From Mucor racemosus (taxonomy: Eukaryota; Mucoromycota; Mucoromycetes; Mucorales; Mucoraceae), in assembly GCA_027405735.1 (NCBI GenBank), contig JAPEHQ010000012.1, positions 372,001 to 436,000 of the forward strand: 64,000 nt of DNA, in the 5' to 3' direction. Below are positions 10,564 to 23,165 of the stretch, piece after piece. Below the pieces are notes generated by a model. That model ran no database searches. It worked only from the letters and a program-made list of their open reading frames with translations, and was not told where the DNA came from. Every line of letters begins with the position of its first letter. Within the stretch, counting starts at the first letter, position 1. Made by a program: the position numbers and the translations under genes.

Positions 10564-13500
10564 ATGAGAACACTAAATAGTCATTCTAAAATGGCTATTA
10601 AATCATCGACTATATTATGTCTATTGATTTTTTGCTTTGTAAAGAATTCATTGGCATCCCCCGTATTTCACACAGGTAAATTCATGTTTAAAATATAAAT
10701 CAAATTAAAAATACTAACGTCCATTCTATCAGTAAATGACTTTGATGTGAACGGTAATCAATGTAGTTTACCGACTTATTATGCTTATCCATGTCCTCAG
10801 CTTTGTGTTCGTGATATTTCATTATGTCCAGAAAATAACAGACCTCAAACTTGCCCTGAAGGAACAACTTATTGCGTTGACGGTGAATGTCGTGAGACTT
10901 GCGATGCTTCACTTGTTTCCGCATGCGCTTGCCCTGGAGCCCCTGCATTGGTTGGCAACGTATACTCTTGTGGTAAAGATAATAACCTCCGTACCAACAT
11001 TGAAAACTTTGATGCAACCAACAAGGCGAATCAAAGCGCTATTGCATGCGCAAGAGCTGCAAATCTTGATAGTATTCCTGTTTGGTCTAATAATCCAGAA
11101 TCTGCCATGTGGAGAGAATGCCCTACAGCTGATTATGGTCAATTAACATTTACTGAACCTGTTTATATTGCTTTATACGCATTTTATGGTTCTTGTTTAT
11201 TGTCTCTGATTGCTTGGACTTTATACAAGAAATCCAAAGAGAAGGTAAAAAAGTCAAAATATATATATACATGTCCTTAATTTTTTATTAATATTTCTAT
11301 AGTTGATCAAGGCAAACTTTAACAAGGTCCAAGAACTTCGTACTGAAGAATATCATGATAAGGAAAAGAATGAAATTATAAAAACTGATTCTGGAAGCAA
11401 AAGCAATGATTCCTCAGATGATGGTCTTTCATCAATTGAAGAAGAGGAAGACATGGTTATTTATGCTTACAAAAGGGATTGGTTTGGTAACTTTATTACT
11501 GTTGTGTTTTTCCTTCAAACAATTGGTCAGGTAGCATATATGATTATGATGGTTGAAGATTATTATACCGTTTATGAAAAATTCCGTGGATTTGCTGAAA
11601 TTCAAGCTAGTACCTTTATGGGTATGTGGTACATCTTCTTCTTTTGGTTTGCTGGTTTGACCATTTTCCGATTCAGATTACCCAACTTTTTCAGAATACG
11701 CTGCTCTTATAGTCAAGGTCAATATGTTCAAGTTGAACGCAAGGAACCTGCTTTGATTTTCCTCGAAGATCAATCTGATAAACTCATGGAATTTGTGAGA
11801 TATCTGGAATTTACTGCTAAACGTATCGCCGGTTTAGATGTTGTAGTAACAAATGCTCAACTCAAGTTTACATCAAGTGGAACCAAATATTTCATTTATC
11901 AATGTACTCGTTATGTATATCACCCTGAAACTGAATTGTTCTCTCCTCATCAATTCCATTTGGGAGATACCAATGCTGAACTTGCAGCTACTACATATGG
12001 CCTTACTACTGAAGAAGCTCAGCATAGAGAAGAACTTATTGGTCCTAATTTCATCGAGGTTTATGTTCCTAACTTTGTCATTGCTTTGTTCCAAGAATTT
12101 TCATCCTTCTTTTACATTTATCAATTTACTATCCTTTGGCTCTTTTATTACTTTGCTTACTGGGAGGTCGGAATTGCCGATACCCTTGTCATTTTGTTAT
12201 CTGCATTAGTCAAAGTAGTTGTTCGTCTTCGATCTGAAAAGCGCATCAAATCTATGGCTGAATTTACCGATAAAGTTCAAATCTTGCGTGATGGTCAATG
12301 GCAAGAAAAATCTACTGCTGATCTTTTGCCCGGAGATGTATTTGAAGTTGCCGAGGGTAAAACCACGCCGTGTGATGGTGTAATTTTAACTGGTAACATT
12401 GTTGCTGATGAAAGTTCTCTTACTGGTGAACCTTTGCCTATTCGTAAATTCCCTCTTAAAACAGATGACATTGCAACCTATGATCGTACTGGAAGTAGCA
12501 AGATTTCTACCATCTTTTCAGGTACAATTATTTCTCAAGCACAGCCTACTGAAAAGGGTGGAAAGGTTACTGCATTAGTTACACATACTGGTACAGCTAC
12601 TGATAAAGGTGAACTCATCAAGAAGATTCTCTTTCCTACACATGTTTCTTTCATCTTTAATGAACACATCAAGATTGTTATTTTGATCTTGCTTATTTAT
12701 AGTGTTGTTTGTCTTGGTTTAGCTATTTGGATGTATGCCACAGGAACAAGTAATGTGTAACAAATAACAGATAAAATTAAGCTTAAATTATACTAACGTA
12801 ATGATTTGCTTTAGGCGCTTGGTTCTATGCCATGTTTGTGATTTCTCAATTGATTTCTCCTTTGCTTCCTGCTGCTTTGGTTGTAGGTCAATCTGTTGCT
12901 GCTGGTCGTTTAAGAAAAAAGAATATCTTTTGTGTTGATTTGCCTCGTATTTTAATGGCAGGAAAAAGTAAGATATACAAGGTACACACTTGTTAATAAC
13001 AAAACTAAACATATTTGCTCTAGTTCAACTTTTCTGTTTTGATAAAACTGGGACATTAACCAAAGAAGGCCTTGAATTTTATGGTGCTCAGCCCGTTATT
13101 GATTCTAATAATATCGTAGAAAATAGAAAAAATAACCAAGTTTCTGAATTTGGAAAACATGAAGAATTGATAGAAGACATACCTTATTTAATGCAAATTG
13201 GTCTTGCTACATGTCATGCTGTTACTACCTTAAATGGTCAATTTATTGGTAACCCTGTTGATATTGAAATGTTTAAATCCTCTAAATGGCAATTAAGTGA
13301 CCAGTCCGATTATGTTGATACTTTGACTCCTGCTAATAATTCCAATGCTGCTGTTCATGTATTAAAGCGTTATGAGTTTGTTCATGCTCGTATGTCAATG
13401 TCTGTCGCTGTTCTTGATTCAACAACCAACAAAATTCACATCTTTGTCAAGGGTGCTTATGAAAAGATCAAGGATTTATCTAATCCTGATTCTGTACCTG

Positions 13501-15116
13501 CTGATTATGATCGTGTCACTGCAAATCAAGCTAGACAAGGTTGTTATGTGCTTGCCCTCTCTCATCGTGAAATTGATTTAGAACAGATTCCTGGTGGATT
13601 AGAAGCTTTCAATCATTGGACTCGCGATCAAATGGAGGAGAATATTGACTTTTTAGGTTTAATTATTTTCAAGAATCAATTGAAACCTGATACAACAGAA
13701 AATATTGCTGAATTGAAGCGTGGTGACACTAGAACTATTATGATTACTGGTGATACTGCTTTAACTGGTGTTTATATTGCTCGTCAATGTGGTTTAGCTA
13801 TGAGCGGTAATCCTCGTGTACTTTTAGGTGATTATAATCATCGTCTTGGTCGTATTATCTGGTCTGACGTTGATGAACCTGACACTTTTCCTGATGTAAA
13901 TGTGGATGAATACTTGTTGAATAAGGACCATACTCCTATCGAATTAGCTGTTACCGGTAAGGCTTTCCAATGGTTAGTTGATCGTGATTTAATCCGCAAA
14001 TATTTGTTGGATATTCGTGTATTTGCTCGTATGACTCCTAATGGTAAAGTGCAATGTGTACAACTTCATATGGAAAGAGGTATCACTGCAATGACTGGTG
14101 ATGGTGGTAATGATTGTGGTGCTTTACGTGCTGCTCATGTTGGTATTGCCATGTCTGATGCTGAAGCCTCTATTGTGTCTCCTTTCTCAACTAGTAACAG
14201 AAGTGTTCGCTCTTGTGTTGAATTAATTCGTCAAGGTCGTGGTGCTCTTGCTACATCTATTAATGGTTATAAATACTTGATTTGTAAGTTCTTAAATAAT
14301 TTTTTATTTGCTTGGTACTAATGTTATACATTCACATCGATAGTATATGGTCAGGTCATGGCTATGCTCAAGATTTTCAATTTCTATTTCTCTGTTTCAG
14401 TATCCAACTACGTTTGGATTGCAGTTGATGTACTTATTACTGTACTTTTAACTTGGGCTGTCTCTCAATCTCGTGCTGCTACTCGTTTAGAAGCTCAACG
14501 TCCTACTGCTAGATTACTAGGTCCTCAAACACTTGCGTCTGGTATGGGTTTGGTTGCCATTAATTGGATCTTCCTGATCGGTGCTTTTGTCATGTTATTC
14601 AAGCAACCCTGGTTCCTCTGTAACGAGTTTGATTCTTCTGCCGTAGATATGTCTAAATGGTATCTGTTAGCTGACAATTATGAAGGCGAAGTATTGGCAT
14701 TGGTTTGTCTCTTCCAATTCATTAACAATGCTGCCGTCTTCAATTTCGGTTACAAATTCCGTAAAGCATTCTATCGTAATTACACTTTGGTTGTTCTTTG
14801 GTTGGCATATATTGCCATTGTTTCTCACTGGACATTGGCTGATCCCAATCGATTTGGTTGTCTCTTTAGATTCAACTGTGGCACAAAGGAGGTATTGACC
14901 CAAATTGGCTATGCTCCTTCTGCTACCTATGTTGGGCCTTATAACACACCTTTGGGCCACAACGTCATGCCTGCTGAATTCCGTTGGAAGCTTTGGGGTC
15001 TTTGCATTGGTAATATGGCAGCTGCTTTATTCTATGAAAGATTGGTTGTCCTTGGTCCTGTTCATGCTTTTCTTGCAAAGAAGTTCCCTGTAGATCGTTT
15101 GAAAAAGACACTGTAA
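10564..15116 (+). CDS. P5B-type P-type ATPase (ATP13A2/Ypk9-like) with Cys-rich N-terminal domain
   Basis: Predicted endolysosomal/vacuolar P5B transporter; characterised members move polyamines and affect metal tolerance. Exons 10564-10675, 10733-11244, 11303-12749, 12815-12967, 13024-14283 and 14344-15116 (4257 nt, 1418 aa); introns are 57-65 nt. A hydrophobic signal peptide (ILCLLIFCF, ~aa 19-27) precedes a segment with 13 Cys (~aa 48-165) and a membrane helix at ~181-202. After an acidic linker come two more helices (~268-292, 312-331), then the P-type core: TGEP ~582, FCFDKTGTLT with Asp748, KGAYE, ITGDT, TGDGGND ~1099, and a C-terminal membrane block. The M4 region reads SPLLPAAL where P5B proteins have PPALPAA. 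P5B is favoured over P5A by LPAAL and by KKNIFCVDLPRI before the DKTGT site. The Cys-rich ectodomain is not part of the animal or yeast proteins as I know them. An alternative start at 10591 keeps the signal peptide. Confidence 0.9.
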
Positions 15117-16111
15117 TACTGTCCATGATCAAATTATAATATATATCATACTACTTTTCTAATGCTATTTTTTTTTTATTCATTTTCATTTCTTTTCTCT
15201 CTATTATCCCCAATGTATATATATTTGTTAATTTTCTTGCTAAAATAAACTTTTTGCAATAATACTTTAATCTTTTTTATGCCGTTGTAATTGCAATACG
15301 ATTTGTGAAACAGATTGCAAACCTTTAAAGAAGTTTTAGGTATCAAAGCAACCATAATTTACTATAACGTTGTACACTATTATAGTCTTGTTATAGATTG
15401 AGACTATTAAGAAAGAAGCACTAAGAGGCGGATGTTGTTGGTGTTACTAATTGTAGTTAACTATTACTTTGGTCAATACTTACTATGTATTAAGTGTGAT
15501 TAATATGTCACAAGCAGTATTTAAATAATATATCAGTTATAACTGTGTTAAATAAGTTTATTTGATTAAAAATATTAAGCAAGGAAGAGAACAGGTTTTT
15601 TTTACTAACGTTCAATGTATGATTTGGCATTTGAATATTTATATAAAATATGCATTTGAAGCTAATTCATGCAATTGTTGAAACAACATGTAATGTGAAT
15701 CATTACAACTATGTTAAATGAATAAGATATGTATCCGGATTTTCCATTAAAAATTTAGCATACTGTCATGAATCAAATATATGATGAGAAAATACTTACG
15801 CTTAATGTATTTCGGGTATCAATAGCGATAACTGATGGGGATGAATTATTATTATTGCTGTTGTTGTTGTTGTTGTTGTCAAAACTGGGCAGGAATTTCA
15901 TTACAACTTCTTACTGAGAACAGGATTTGGAACATGTTTAAACATGCAGCTAAATCACGATTGTAAATAATCTTATATCATTGCTAGATCGCTAGACTAT
16001 GAGGCTATTTTGAATGCACATAAACATGCACTATCATAAAAACAAATTCTAGAAATATTCTATACAAAAACATTATAGAACACCAACTTTTCAATTTTAT
16101 GTTATACCTTC
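15117..16111. other. Spacer downstream of the ATPase gene, with a (TGT)n tract
   Basis: The 3' flank holds AATAAA-like signals at about 15243. An imperfect TTA/TGT trinucleotide microsatellite lies at 15849-15879. No gene is seen. Confidence 0.5.
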
Positions 16112-18171
16112 GCCACTACAGCCGACCTGTGCTGCACAAGATGATTTTATTGTACCCAGGTGGGCTGCACACTATAGCCTGAGCTGTTGTGCCCACTGAA
16201 TATGGCTAAAAAGATAACAAAATGCACAATGACACAACAAAAGAAACTGCACACGAGCACAACGCTAAGCCTATATGTGCAGAATTATAGATTCTCTTCC
16301 TATGCATGACATTAATCCCATGTGTGCATAATAGTAGAATTGCCCATAAGTATATCATTATCCCTATTTGTGCATAATAATAAAATCTGACCATGAGCAT
16401 AATGATCTAATCGTATGAGCACAATTTGATTTGTACATGAGCATCGCACCATTCCGAAATTCCATTCCATTTTCTACTGGGATGGGTTTTTAAACTACAT
16501 TTGCTTTTAATGATATAGATTATAAAGACAATAATACAATTCAATACGCTGTTGATGTAGAGCAATACATGCAAGAGCCAATATATTTACGATTACCAGC
16601 ATTTGTAAATATGTTTATAGCTATAATATTTGCAACAACAATGGTTTTTGCTCGAGTATAAACTTAAATAACACTTACTGCTTAAATTTATATGCAAGCC
16701 AAATCTAAGATTATAGATGTTACTTTATCCCACGTAAAATTTAAACAAATTAACCTTCTTTAAACTGCCTATTTTAGTTTACGATTGTCAGCTGTAAAAA
16801 GATTTGTTTTCAAGTATAGCTACGATAAAAACTATGGTTATTATACAAGACATTAGTTTTTTTTTTTTTTTCTATATCATTTGAAATTTTATCACTTTTC
16901 TGGAACATTTCGTGCTTTTGCAGCCAGTTGTAGCTTTTTATTTAGTAGATATAAATATCATTACCTTCAATTTGATTTGGTAATCAAGAAATACGTCCAG
17001 AAATACAGTAGTAAATAATGATATTTGATCTTAGAATGCGATTAAATAAAAATATCCGTCCCTTATGTTAGCATGCTTATTCAGATAAAAGAAAAGAGTA
17101 CTAGCTTGATAGTCTGATATGCCATATATATCAAACGGTGGATGTATCCTTGGAACATGAAAACAAAAAGAGAGAAACAACATACGTAGAAAAGGATTTT
17201 CAAGGTTTTACATTATTTAGCACAATCAAAGCCCTGTTAAATTACAACATAAAAGCAGCAGCATTACAGCGCATGAACCATAAACTAAACTAAACAGCAG
17301 GCAATATCTGTTATCATAAAAGCATACGTTTTTCTACCAGAAAACCCGTCTGTCATATCATACATTTATTAAGAAATTGCAAAAGCGAGCTCGTAGAGCG
17401 ACGCCGTAATTCAGCATAGCAAGATCGAACGGCCAAGTCTCTTATATTATTGTGTATATCTAAGTTTTAAATTAAAAAGTGTTTCTTTTTTCAACTTTTC
17501 TTATATTTAACCATGTAAAATCTGAAAATTCAGATTTTGTAGCGGACATTTTCGGGACTCATTTTATCCTTACCAACACTCATGATTTTGATCAAAAAAC
17601 AGAAAAATCAAATTTCGATACCAAAATCAACGTTTAAATATACTACACTGTGAGAGAAACTTGTAGCCATAACTAATACGCATTTTATAAAAGCTTAATA
17701 TTAAATGTTAAGTAATGAAAATTTGTAGTTTTGCCCCAAAAACGGTTTTTTGATTAAAGGATTTTCATGTAATATTTTGCAATAAAAATGTTTGTTATTT
17801 TTTATTGAGCAAATAGAGCGCTAAATCCTGTATATATGTATATTTTTTGTTTTTATCATTGGTAGTATAATTAACTCTAGATTTGCAAAATCAGAAAAAA
17901 AAATTCAGAAAATGTCAAAATTGATGATCTGGACAAGAATAATTTCTGAAATTAATATTCCGCTTTTGAGCTTTGTAAGTCTTAAATATAAGAGATTTTA
18001 TAATACTTGAGAACTTTTTCAAGAATTTAAGATGCCGTACCCACTTGATTCAAGCTTATTACTGTAAATCTTTATACATCATGTTAATATTGTGTGGTAG
18101 TTTATTTAATGGTAGTATAGTTTTACTTTGTAATTATTGCGTTAGAGATGATTTACATTAATTTTTGATCT

Positions 18172-18395
18172 TACCTCTCCAATATTATAAACATAAACAT
18201 GCCCATCACTGGAACCTATTGCCGCATTTTTACCCTCTTTGTCCCAAGCCAGTTTATTCAATGCTTTACCAGAACCAACTTAAGTACTTACAAATTGTTC
18301 CTCGGTATTTGCATTCAAATTCCATAAATTAAATTAACTGGTTCCATTTACAATAGTATGAGTATCAAACGTATCGTCAAGACGCCTTATGATAA
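18172..18395 (-). pseudogene. WD40 gene fragment resembling dynein intermediate chain (R3 copy 1)
   Basis: On the minus strand the sequence reads NGTS-stop-FNLWNLNANTEEQF, then after ~10 nt GSGKALNKLAWDKEGK and AAIGSSDGHVYVYNIGE. It ends at GAG followed by GTAAGATC, a retained splice donor. The pattern (LWNLN..TE, LNKL.WDKEG, A.GSSDG.VYVYDIGE) is that of the C-terminal WD40 repeats of cytoplasmic dynein intermediate chain. This is a family inference from motifs. Stop codons and the lack of the rest of the gene make it a relic. The retained donor means genomic DNA, not a cDNA, was copied. Confidence 0.55.
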
Positions 18396-18690
18396 ATGTC
18401 AATCTAAGATCAGAAACATCCCATTGTCATTGTTATGAGCTATGAAAAGCTTGATTGTTAATAATAATACAGCAATTAAATAAAAAACGAGATGATACTA
18501 ATAGCATATGGTGATTATTTAAAACCTAAGTAATTTTGATGAAGTATGCTTTTTCTAAACCCTTTTAAAAATCCTGAGGCAAACACAACATCTTGAACTT
18601 GTAATTTCTATCCATCAAAATTTTGCGATTTTTACTACACAATAAATAAACCATCTTTTATCAATCTTGACCTCGATATACATTGGGTAT

Positions 18691-19237
18691 TGTCTTATAT
18701 TTTCAGGATTGATGAATAATACTTAAAAAATAATACAATTAAAAGAGAATGAGTAATGAATTAGTTCTTCAACTGTATAATAAAAACAAGATATCGTTTA
18801 TTTAGATATAAAAGTATGGCCTTTTATTTTTATTTGACATTGAGATCCTGAGATGTAATTTAATAAGGCACTATTAAACCATTTGATATGTTTGATAGTA
18901 ATCTATGGATTGAAATGGGTCAATCATAATTTAACCGTTCTTGCAGAGCGTGTGAGTTGTCTTGTTTTAATGCTGCGCTAAATATGCTTGGATGTTGATT
19001 TGATAGCCACTTGATTGATTAACCACTGGGATGAAATAATATGGTGTCATAATTGAGGTCCAAGCGTCCTTGGTTTGTGGTAATTACTGGATTAAACTTG
19101 GTACGCCAAGAATTTCTTATACGGTATCCGATATCAAGTCTTGCACTTTAATACATGTCGTAGTCAATAGATTGTAAGATGTATTGATACTGTGGAAGGT
19201 GATAATGTATGATGATACTAGTAGGTGGAATACAACA
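18691..19237 (+). mobile_element. Solo LTR, family LTR1
   Basis: 547 bp starting TGTCTTATATTTTCAGG and ending GGTGGAATACAACA, flanked by the 5-bp duplication GGTAT (18686-18690 and 19238-19242). The paralogous R3 copy 2 near 60505-60515 has the uninterrupted site. TG...CA ends plus a 5-bp duplication identify an LTR-retrotransposon LTR. No internal region is present. Confidence 0.85.
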
Positions 19238-19857
19238 GGTATCAGTTTTTTACCAGTTATATTTTCTCTGATTCATTAATATTTAGCCATATTGAACGAT
19301 GATTTGTAGCACTACCAAAAACAGAAGAACACATGTTTCAAGAGTTTTCTACATATCAAATTATGCGATTTAGTAGCAATGATTACACTTAACTATGATT
19401 TTTGAACTGAATGGTGTTAATCAAAATAATTAGTACTTTCATTCAAAATTAAGATCTGATTTATACATTTACATTTACCCATTCAATAAATAACATTGCA
19501 TTTATTATCCGTTATATAAATCAACCAACTTCATCTTGATTCGACGATACATTTGACGATTAAATGCCTAAATGACACTTGAACCATCAGGTATTACTAC
19601 AATAAAATCTCGTACAGATTGACGAAGCATCACAATTTGGATAATTTTTTGTGTTCATAGATCTGAGCTCTGTCACACATTCATAGATCTATGCATAAAC
19701 AATATCTCTATCTGTTTAATTTAACTAGAATGCATTGAACGCCAACATCGTACTTAATAAAAAAGCGCCTCATCTTATTGCGACTCAACAACACTGATAT
19801 ATTAGAAGTTTACCCAGATGTAGAAATCCAGGAACAACTATTGAAATCCCACATGGC

Positions 19858-19888
19858 ATGACATTTAGTAACTCATACTAAATGTCAT
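19858..19888. other. Perfect 13-bp hairpin
   Basis: ATGACATTTAGTA is followed after the 5-nt loop ACTCA by its exact reverse complement TACTAAATGTCAT. It lies in the part of R3 copy 1 that is absent from copy 2. Function unknown. Confidence 0.8.
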
Positions 19889-20100
19889 ACATAACCACCA
19901 CTAGCATTAACAGCGATTATCAGGAACATTCAGGAACACTTCACAACAATGAAACATAAGCAATTCTATATCGTATCCAAATGATACAATCACAGATTCC
20001 CAATTCCACAAATTCCATTGTATATGATTTGTTCCCAGATCATATCAAGTACCTCAATACCCGAAAATTCATTAATAATATTAATAATCATATAATTATC

Positions 20101-20450
20101 TGTTGCATCCACAGATCTAGGTGAATTCCTTGGTTAAGATTACGACACAGTTTGATATGTTAAGTTCTACATTGCTGTGTATTATGTTATGAAGCTCCGT
20201 GTATGCAGGAATATGGAACTAGTGTGTGTCACCTAGATTTGATTGGATATATGTATATATATATAAATAGACTCATTTAAACAGGTCATATAATTAGAGA
20301 ATGTGAATATAAAAGAAGATGGTTCGATCTTATAATAAAGTTCTTTAGTTTTAGTGTGCTCTTTCATTTTATAACAGTTTTCCTTTATTTTTATTAAATG
20401 ATTTAGTACATATTTTAGCTTTGAGATTGATATAATCTCCTGGCGTAACA
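20101..20450 (+). mobile_element. Solo LTR, family LTR2
   Basis: 350 bp starting TGTTGCATCCACAG and ending CTGGCGTAACA, flanked by TTATC (20096-20100) and CTATC (20451-20455), a duplication with one mismatch. An inverted, better-preserved copy is at 56258-56619. The interior has a TATATAAATAG promoter-like word and AATAAAG. Confidence 0.75.
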
Positions 20451-21035
20451 CTATCTAGAAAACATATAAATACGAAGCATCAATGAATTAATAAAATGCG
20501 TCTTTTAGCAGAGTATTTTTATATTAGTATCTTTTGATATAACAAACGCAACTAATTTGATACTAGTTTTAGCATCAGCAGTTGAATCAGATATATTTGA
20601 TATTAGACGACCCCTTTTAATAACTTTACACATCATGAGCTAATAATAGACTGTTATTACAGTATAGATATATTAATTAAGGATGGTGAGTTAACTCTAA
20701 TGGAAGAACGAGTCGATTAGCAGTATAAACGAAATACTAAATTTAAACATAGCAATTGAATGAGCAAGAGATGATAAACCATGTAAATTAGCATAATTGA
20801 ATTATTTCAAGTTTTTTGAACTGAATACACCTTTAATTTTGACCTATAAAAATCGATTGATTTATTAGTAAAATCAATTAACAAGCTAACAAGTAATAAT
20901 TATGGTGTACCTCTGATAGTTGGTAATGATATACAAGACAACATCTTGTTTTCCACTTCTTAGCTGTTGGCCACTAAATAGAAACAAATATTTTTAGAAA
21001 GCAAATAGATTAACATGAGTTTATTCATTCATTCA

Positions 21036-22087
21036 AATTACGTCGATACTATAAATAAATCAAATTATCACAATAATAATTCACAACAGTAATGCTCATA
21101 TCAAATGTTCCTATAAATACTGCAAGGAAATCTTTCCAAAATTTTCTGTGGAATTATCTGTCTTTCTGCCTCTTTACACCTTTATTTATTATTTCCCTTA
21201 ATATAATAAATATCTTATTTACAAATAAGAACATCAACCTTCCTTCCATCAATGTTCACCCATCTTTAATATTAAAAAACATATCATTAGCATATCATTT
21301 TGACCATAATATTTATCCAAGATTGCAGATCATTACCGTAGGCGTAAATAGCAGGTATACAACTTGTTGTTCAAGCTTATCAAATGCACAATGTCACATG
21401 GAAGTTGATTTTCAAAACACTTAAAAAGCACATATTCATACCTTTGTCCATCATGTAGAGTGCAACTTACTTGGATTAGTATTCATAAGGAAGATTATAT
21501 TTTAATTGTTTTTAATACAAGTGTGCAGCAAATGCTGTATGTTGTATTTTAGACTTTACATAAAATAGGCCTTCGAATAATTAATTACGCAGTCGATCCT
21601 TAGTTTTTGTATGAAATTTCAATACCTGCATCTCACGGTTGCTTGAGATATTTAAGCAGTCGCGTCCGGACGGTCCGGTAATTTTTTCTAGAAATTTACA
21701 GCTTGGAAAGAATATGATTAGATGGACGCGCCCGGAGATTGTTCGGCATTTGTTTTGGAAGAGTGGCCATTGCCAAAAATGTGGATCGCATATTGAATTT
21801 ATAATAAAAAAACACCCTTTTTAAAACACACTCAGAGGTTTATAAGTGAGCCAAAAATATTCTGTGGATCTAATTTCTTTCCCTGTAGCTTCAATCTTTT
21901 TACTTTGAGCTGAAAATGTAAGAATAATAGTAGTTTTACTTTGGATTATAATTCTTACATTATTTTATTAGGTTGTCTTCATCTCATTCATGAAGACATT
22001 TTGTTTGTGAATCCTCATAATAATTACGATATATGGTTATTAACAAATTTTCATTACGCTAGAAACTAACACAAGGCACTGGTTATT
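21036..22087. other. Repeat-derived stretch shared in part with 43.9 kb
   Basis: 21334-21545 aligns with 43885-44098 (AGGCGTAAATA..AGCAGGTA, CACAATGACCCATGGAAGTTGA-like, CATACCT.TGTCCATG). 21085-21260 looks like a diverged relative of LTR3 (ATAAATACTGCAAGGAAAT, ACAAATAAGAACATCAACC). No gene: the open frame at 21092-21424 follows repeat-derived sequence. Confidence 0.5.
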
Positions 22088-22895
22088 TGTAATGAGTCAA
22101 ACATTTCAGTTTCATTCATGAAAAACCTTGCCTCATTCCTTACATAAATACTACAAGAAAATTATTACATGATCCCTTGTAGATTTATCTGTCTTGTTAC
22201 ACTCCCTTTAATTTTATTTATTCACTAATAAATATCTAATTTATAAATAAGAACACCAACCTTCATCAATCTAGTAATAACTGTTGTATTCCACCTACTA
22301 GTATCATACATTATCACCTTCTACAGTATCAATACATCTTACAATCTATTGACTACGACATGTATTGAAGTACAAGTCTTGATATCGGATATAAGAAACT
22401 CCTAGCATACCAAGTTTAATCCAGTAATTACCAAGAACGCTTGGACCTCAATTATGACACCACATTATTTCATCCCAGCGGTTAACCAATCAAGTAGTTA
22501 TCAAATCAACATCCAAGCATATTTAGCGCAGCATTGAAACAAGACAACTCACAAGCTCTGTAAGAACGGTTAAATTATGATTGATCCATTTCAATCCTCA
22601 GATTACTATTAAATAGATCCAATGGTTCAATAGTGCCTTAAATTACATCTCAGGATCTCAATGTCAAATCAATATAAAAGGCCATACTTTTACATCTAAA
22701 TAAACGATATCTTGTTTTTATTATACAGTTGAAGAAGAACTGATTAATTACTCATTCTTTTATAGTTGTATTCTTTTTTAAGTACTATTTATCAATCCTG
22801 AAAATATACGAAATCACCAATTTATAATAACAGGAATAACATCTATAAGCATATTATCCACCTTTGTTGTTAGTCCAAAATTACAGTTCATTACA
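22088..22895 (+). mobile_element. Solo LTR, family LTR3, interrupted by LTR1
   Basis: Ends are TGTAATG and CATTACA, flanked by the perfect 5-bp duplication TTATT (22083-22087 and 22896-22900). After removal of the nested LTR1 (22282-22812 plus 5 bp) about 272 bp remain. These align with 44460-44733, which shows the uninterrupted sequence at the nesting point (CCAGTGATCACCAATTT). Confidence 0.8.
22282..22812 (-). mobile_element. Solo LTR1 in reverse orientation, nested in LTR3
   Basis: The reverse complement of the copies at 18691 and 57881: begins TGTTGTATTCCACC and ends CCTGAAAATATACGAA. The flanks ATAAC (22277-22281) and ATCAC (22813-22817) are a probable 5-bp duplication with one mismatch. 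The empty site survives in the LTR3 copy at 44.6 kb. Confidence 0.8.
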
Positions 22896-22989
22896 TTATT
22901 GATCTAATTTCCTCAAAAAATGTCCAATGGGGTAAATAGTTTTTATTGTTTTATATGGATAGCAACTGACTTGATTTGTATTAGCCCTG

Positions 22990-23165
22990 TATTACATGCT
23001 TTCTCGCTTTTAAGCCAAGCAATCAAGCAAGCTTCTGGTGTTTTTGTCGAGCGCCAAGCAGGAAATTGCTAAAAAAATTTAACCAAGCTAGCCAAAGCAA
23101 CTACAAATATCTTAAAAAAAAGCGCAATTTAAGCGAGCCCAAGCATAAATGGAAGCTAAAATTAC
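22990..23165 (-). repeat. Fragment related to the CTTGC-rich MITE
   Basis: In reverse complement this matches the interior of the 1736-2121 element: GCTCG.TT.AATTGCGCTTTTTT, then TTTAGCAATTTCCTGCTTGG and GCTCGAC.AAAACA. The terminal GTGTTYGCAA repeats were not found here, so it is a fragment or a relative with different ends. Confidence 0.65.

Larger units (their letters stand above)
16112..21035 (+). repeat. Duplicated block R3, copy 1
   Basis: Collinear with 57326-61590. Anchors include GGTGGGCTGCACACTATAG (16160 versus 57373), TTTGCTCGAG (16647 versus 57871), GTAGCGGACATTTTCGGGAC (17539 versus 59372) and CAAGACAACATCTTGTTTT (20935 versus ~61486). The block carries an antisense gene relic (18172-18395) and hosts a solo LTR1 (18691-19237). 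A ~750-bp insertion at about 19793-20547 is absent from the paralogue; it contains the solo LTR2 and a hairpin. Terminal structure is unresolved, so this may be a segmental duplication or a large non-autonomous element. Confidence 0.75.

Noticed and set aside
16260..16445. Spaced TGTGCATA-type words suggesting a CRISPR-like or satellite array
   Set aside because: Degenerate words at irregular 45-48 bp spacing in a fungal repeat; no conserved repeat-spacer structure.
21092..21424. 110-codon open frame
   Set aside because: Lies in repeat-derived sequence related to LTR3 and the 43.9-kb repeat; composition is not protein-like.
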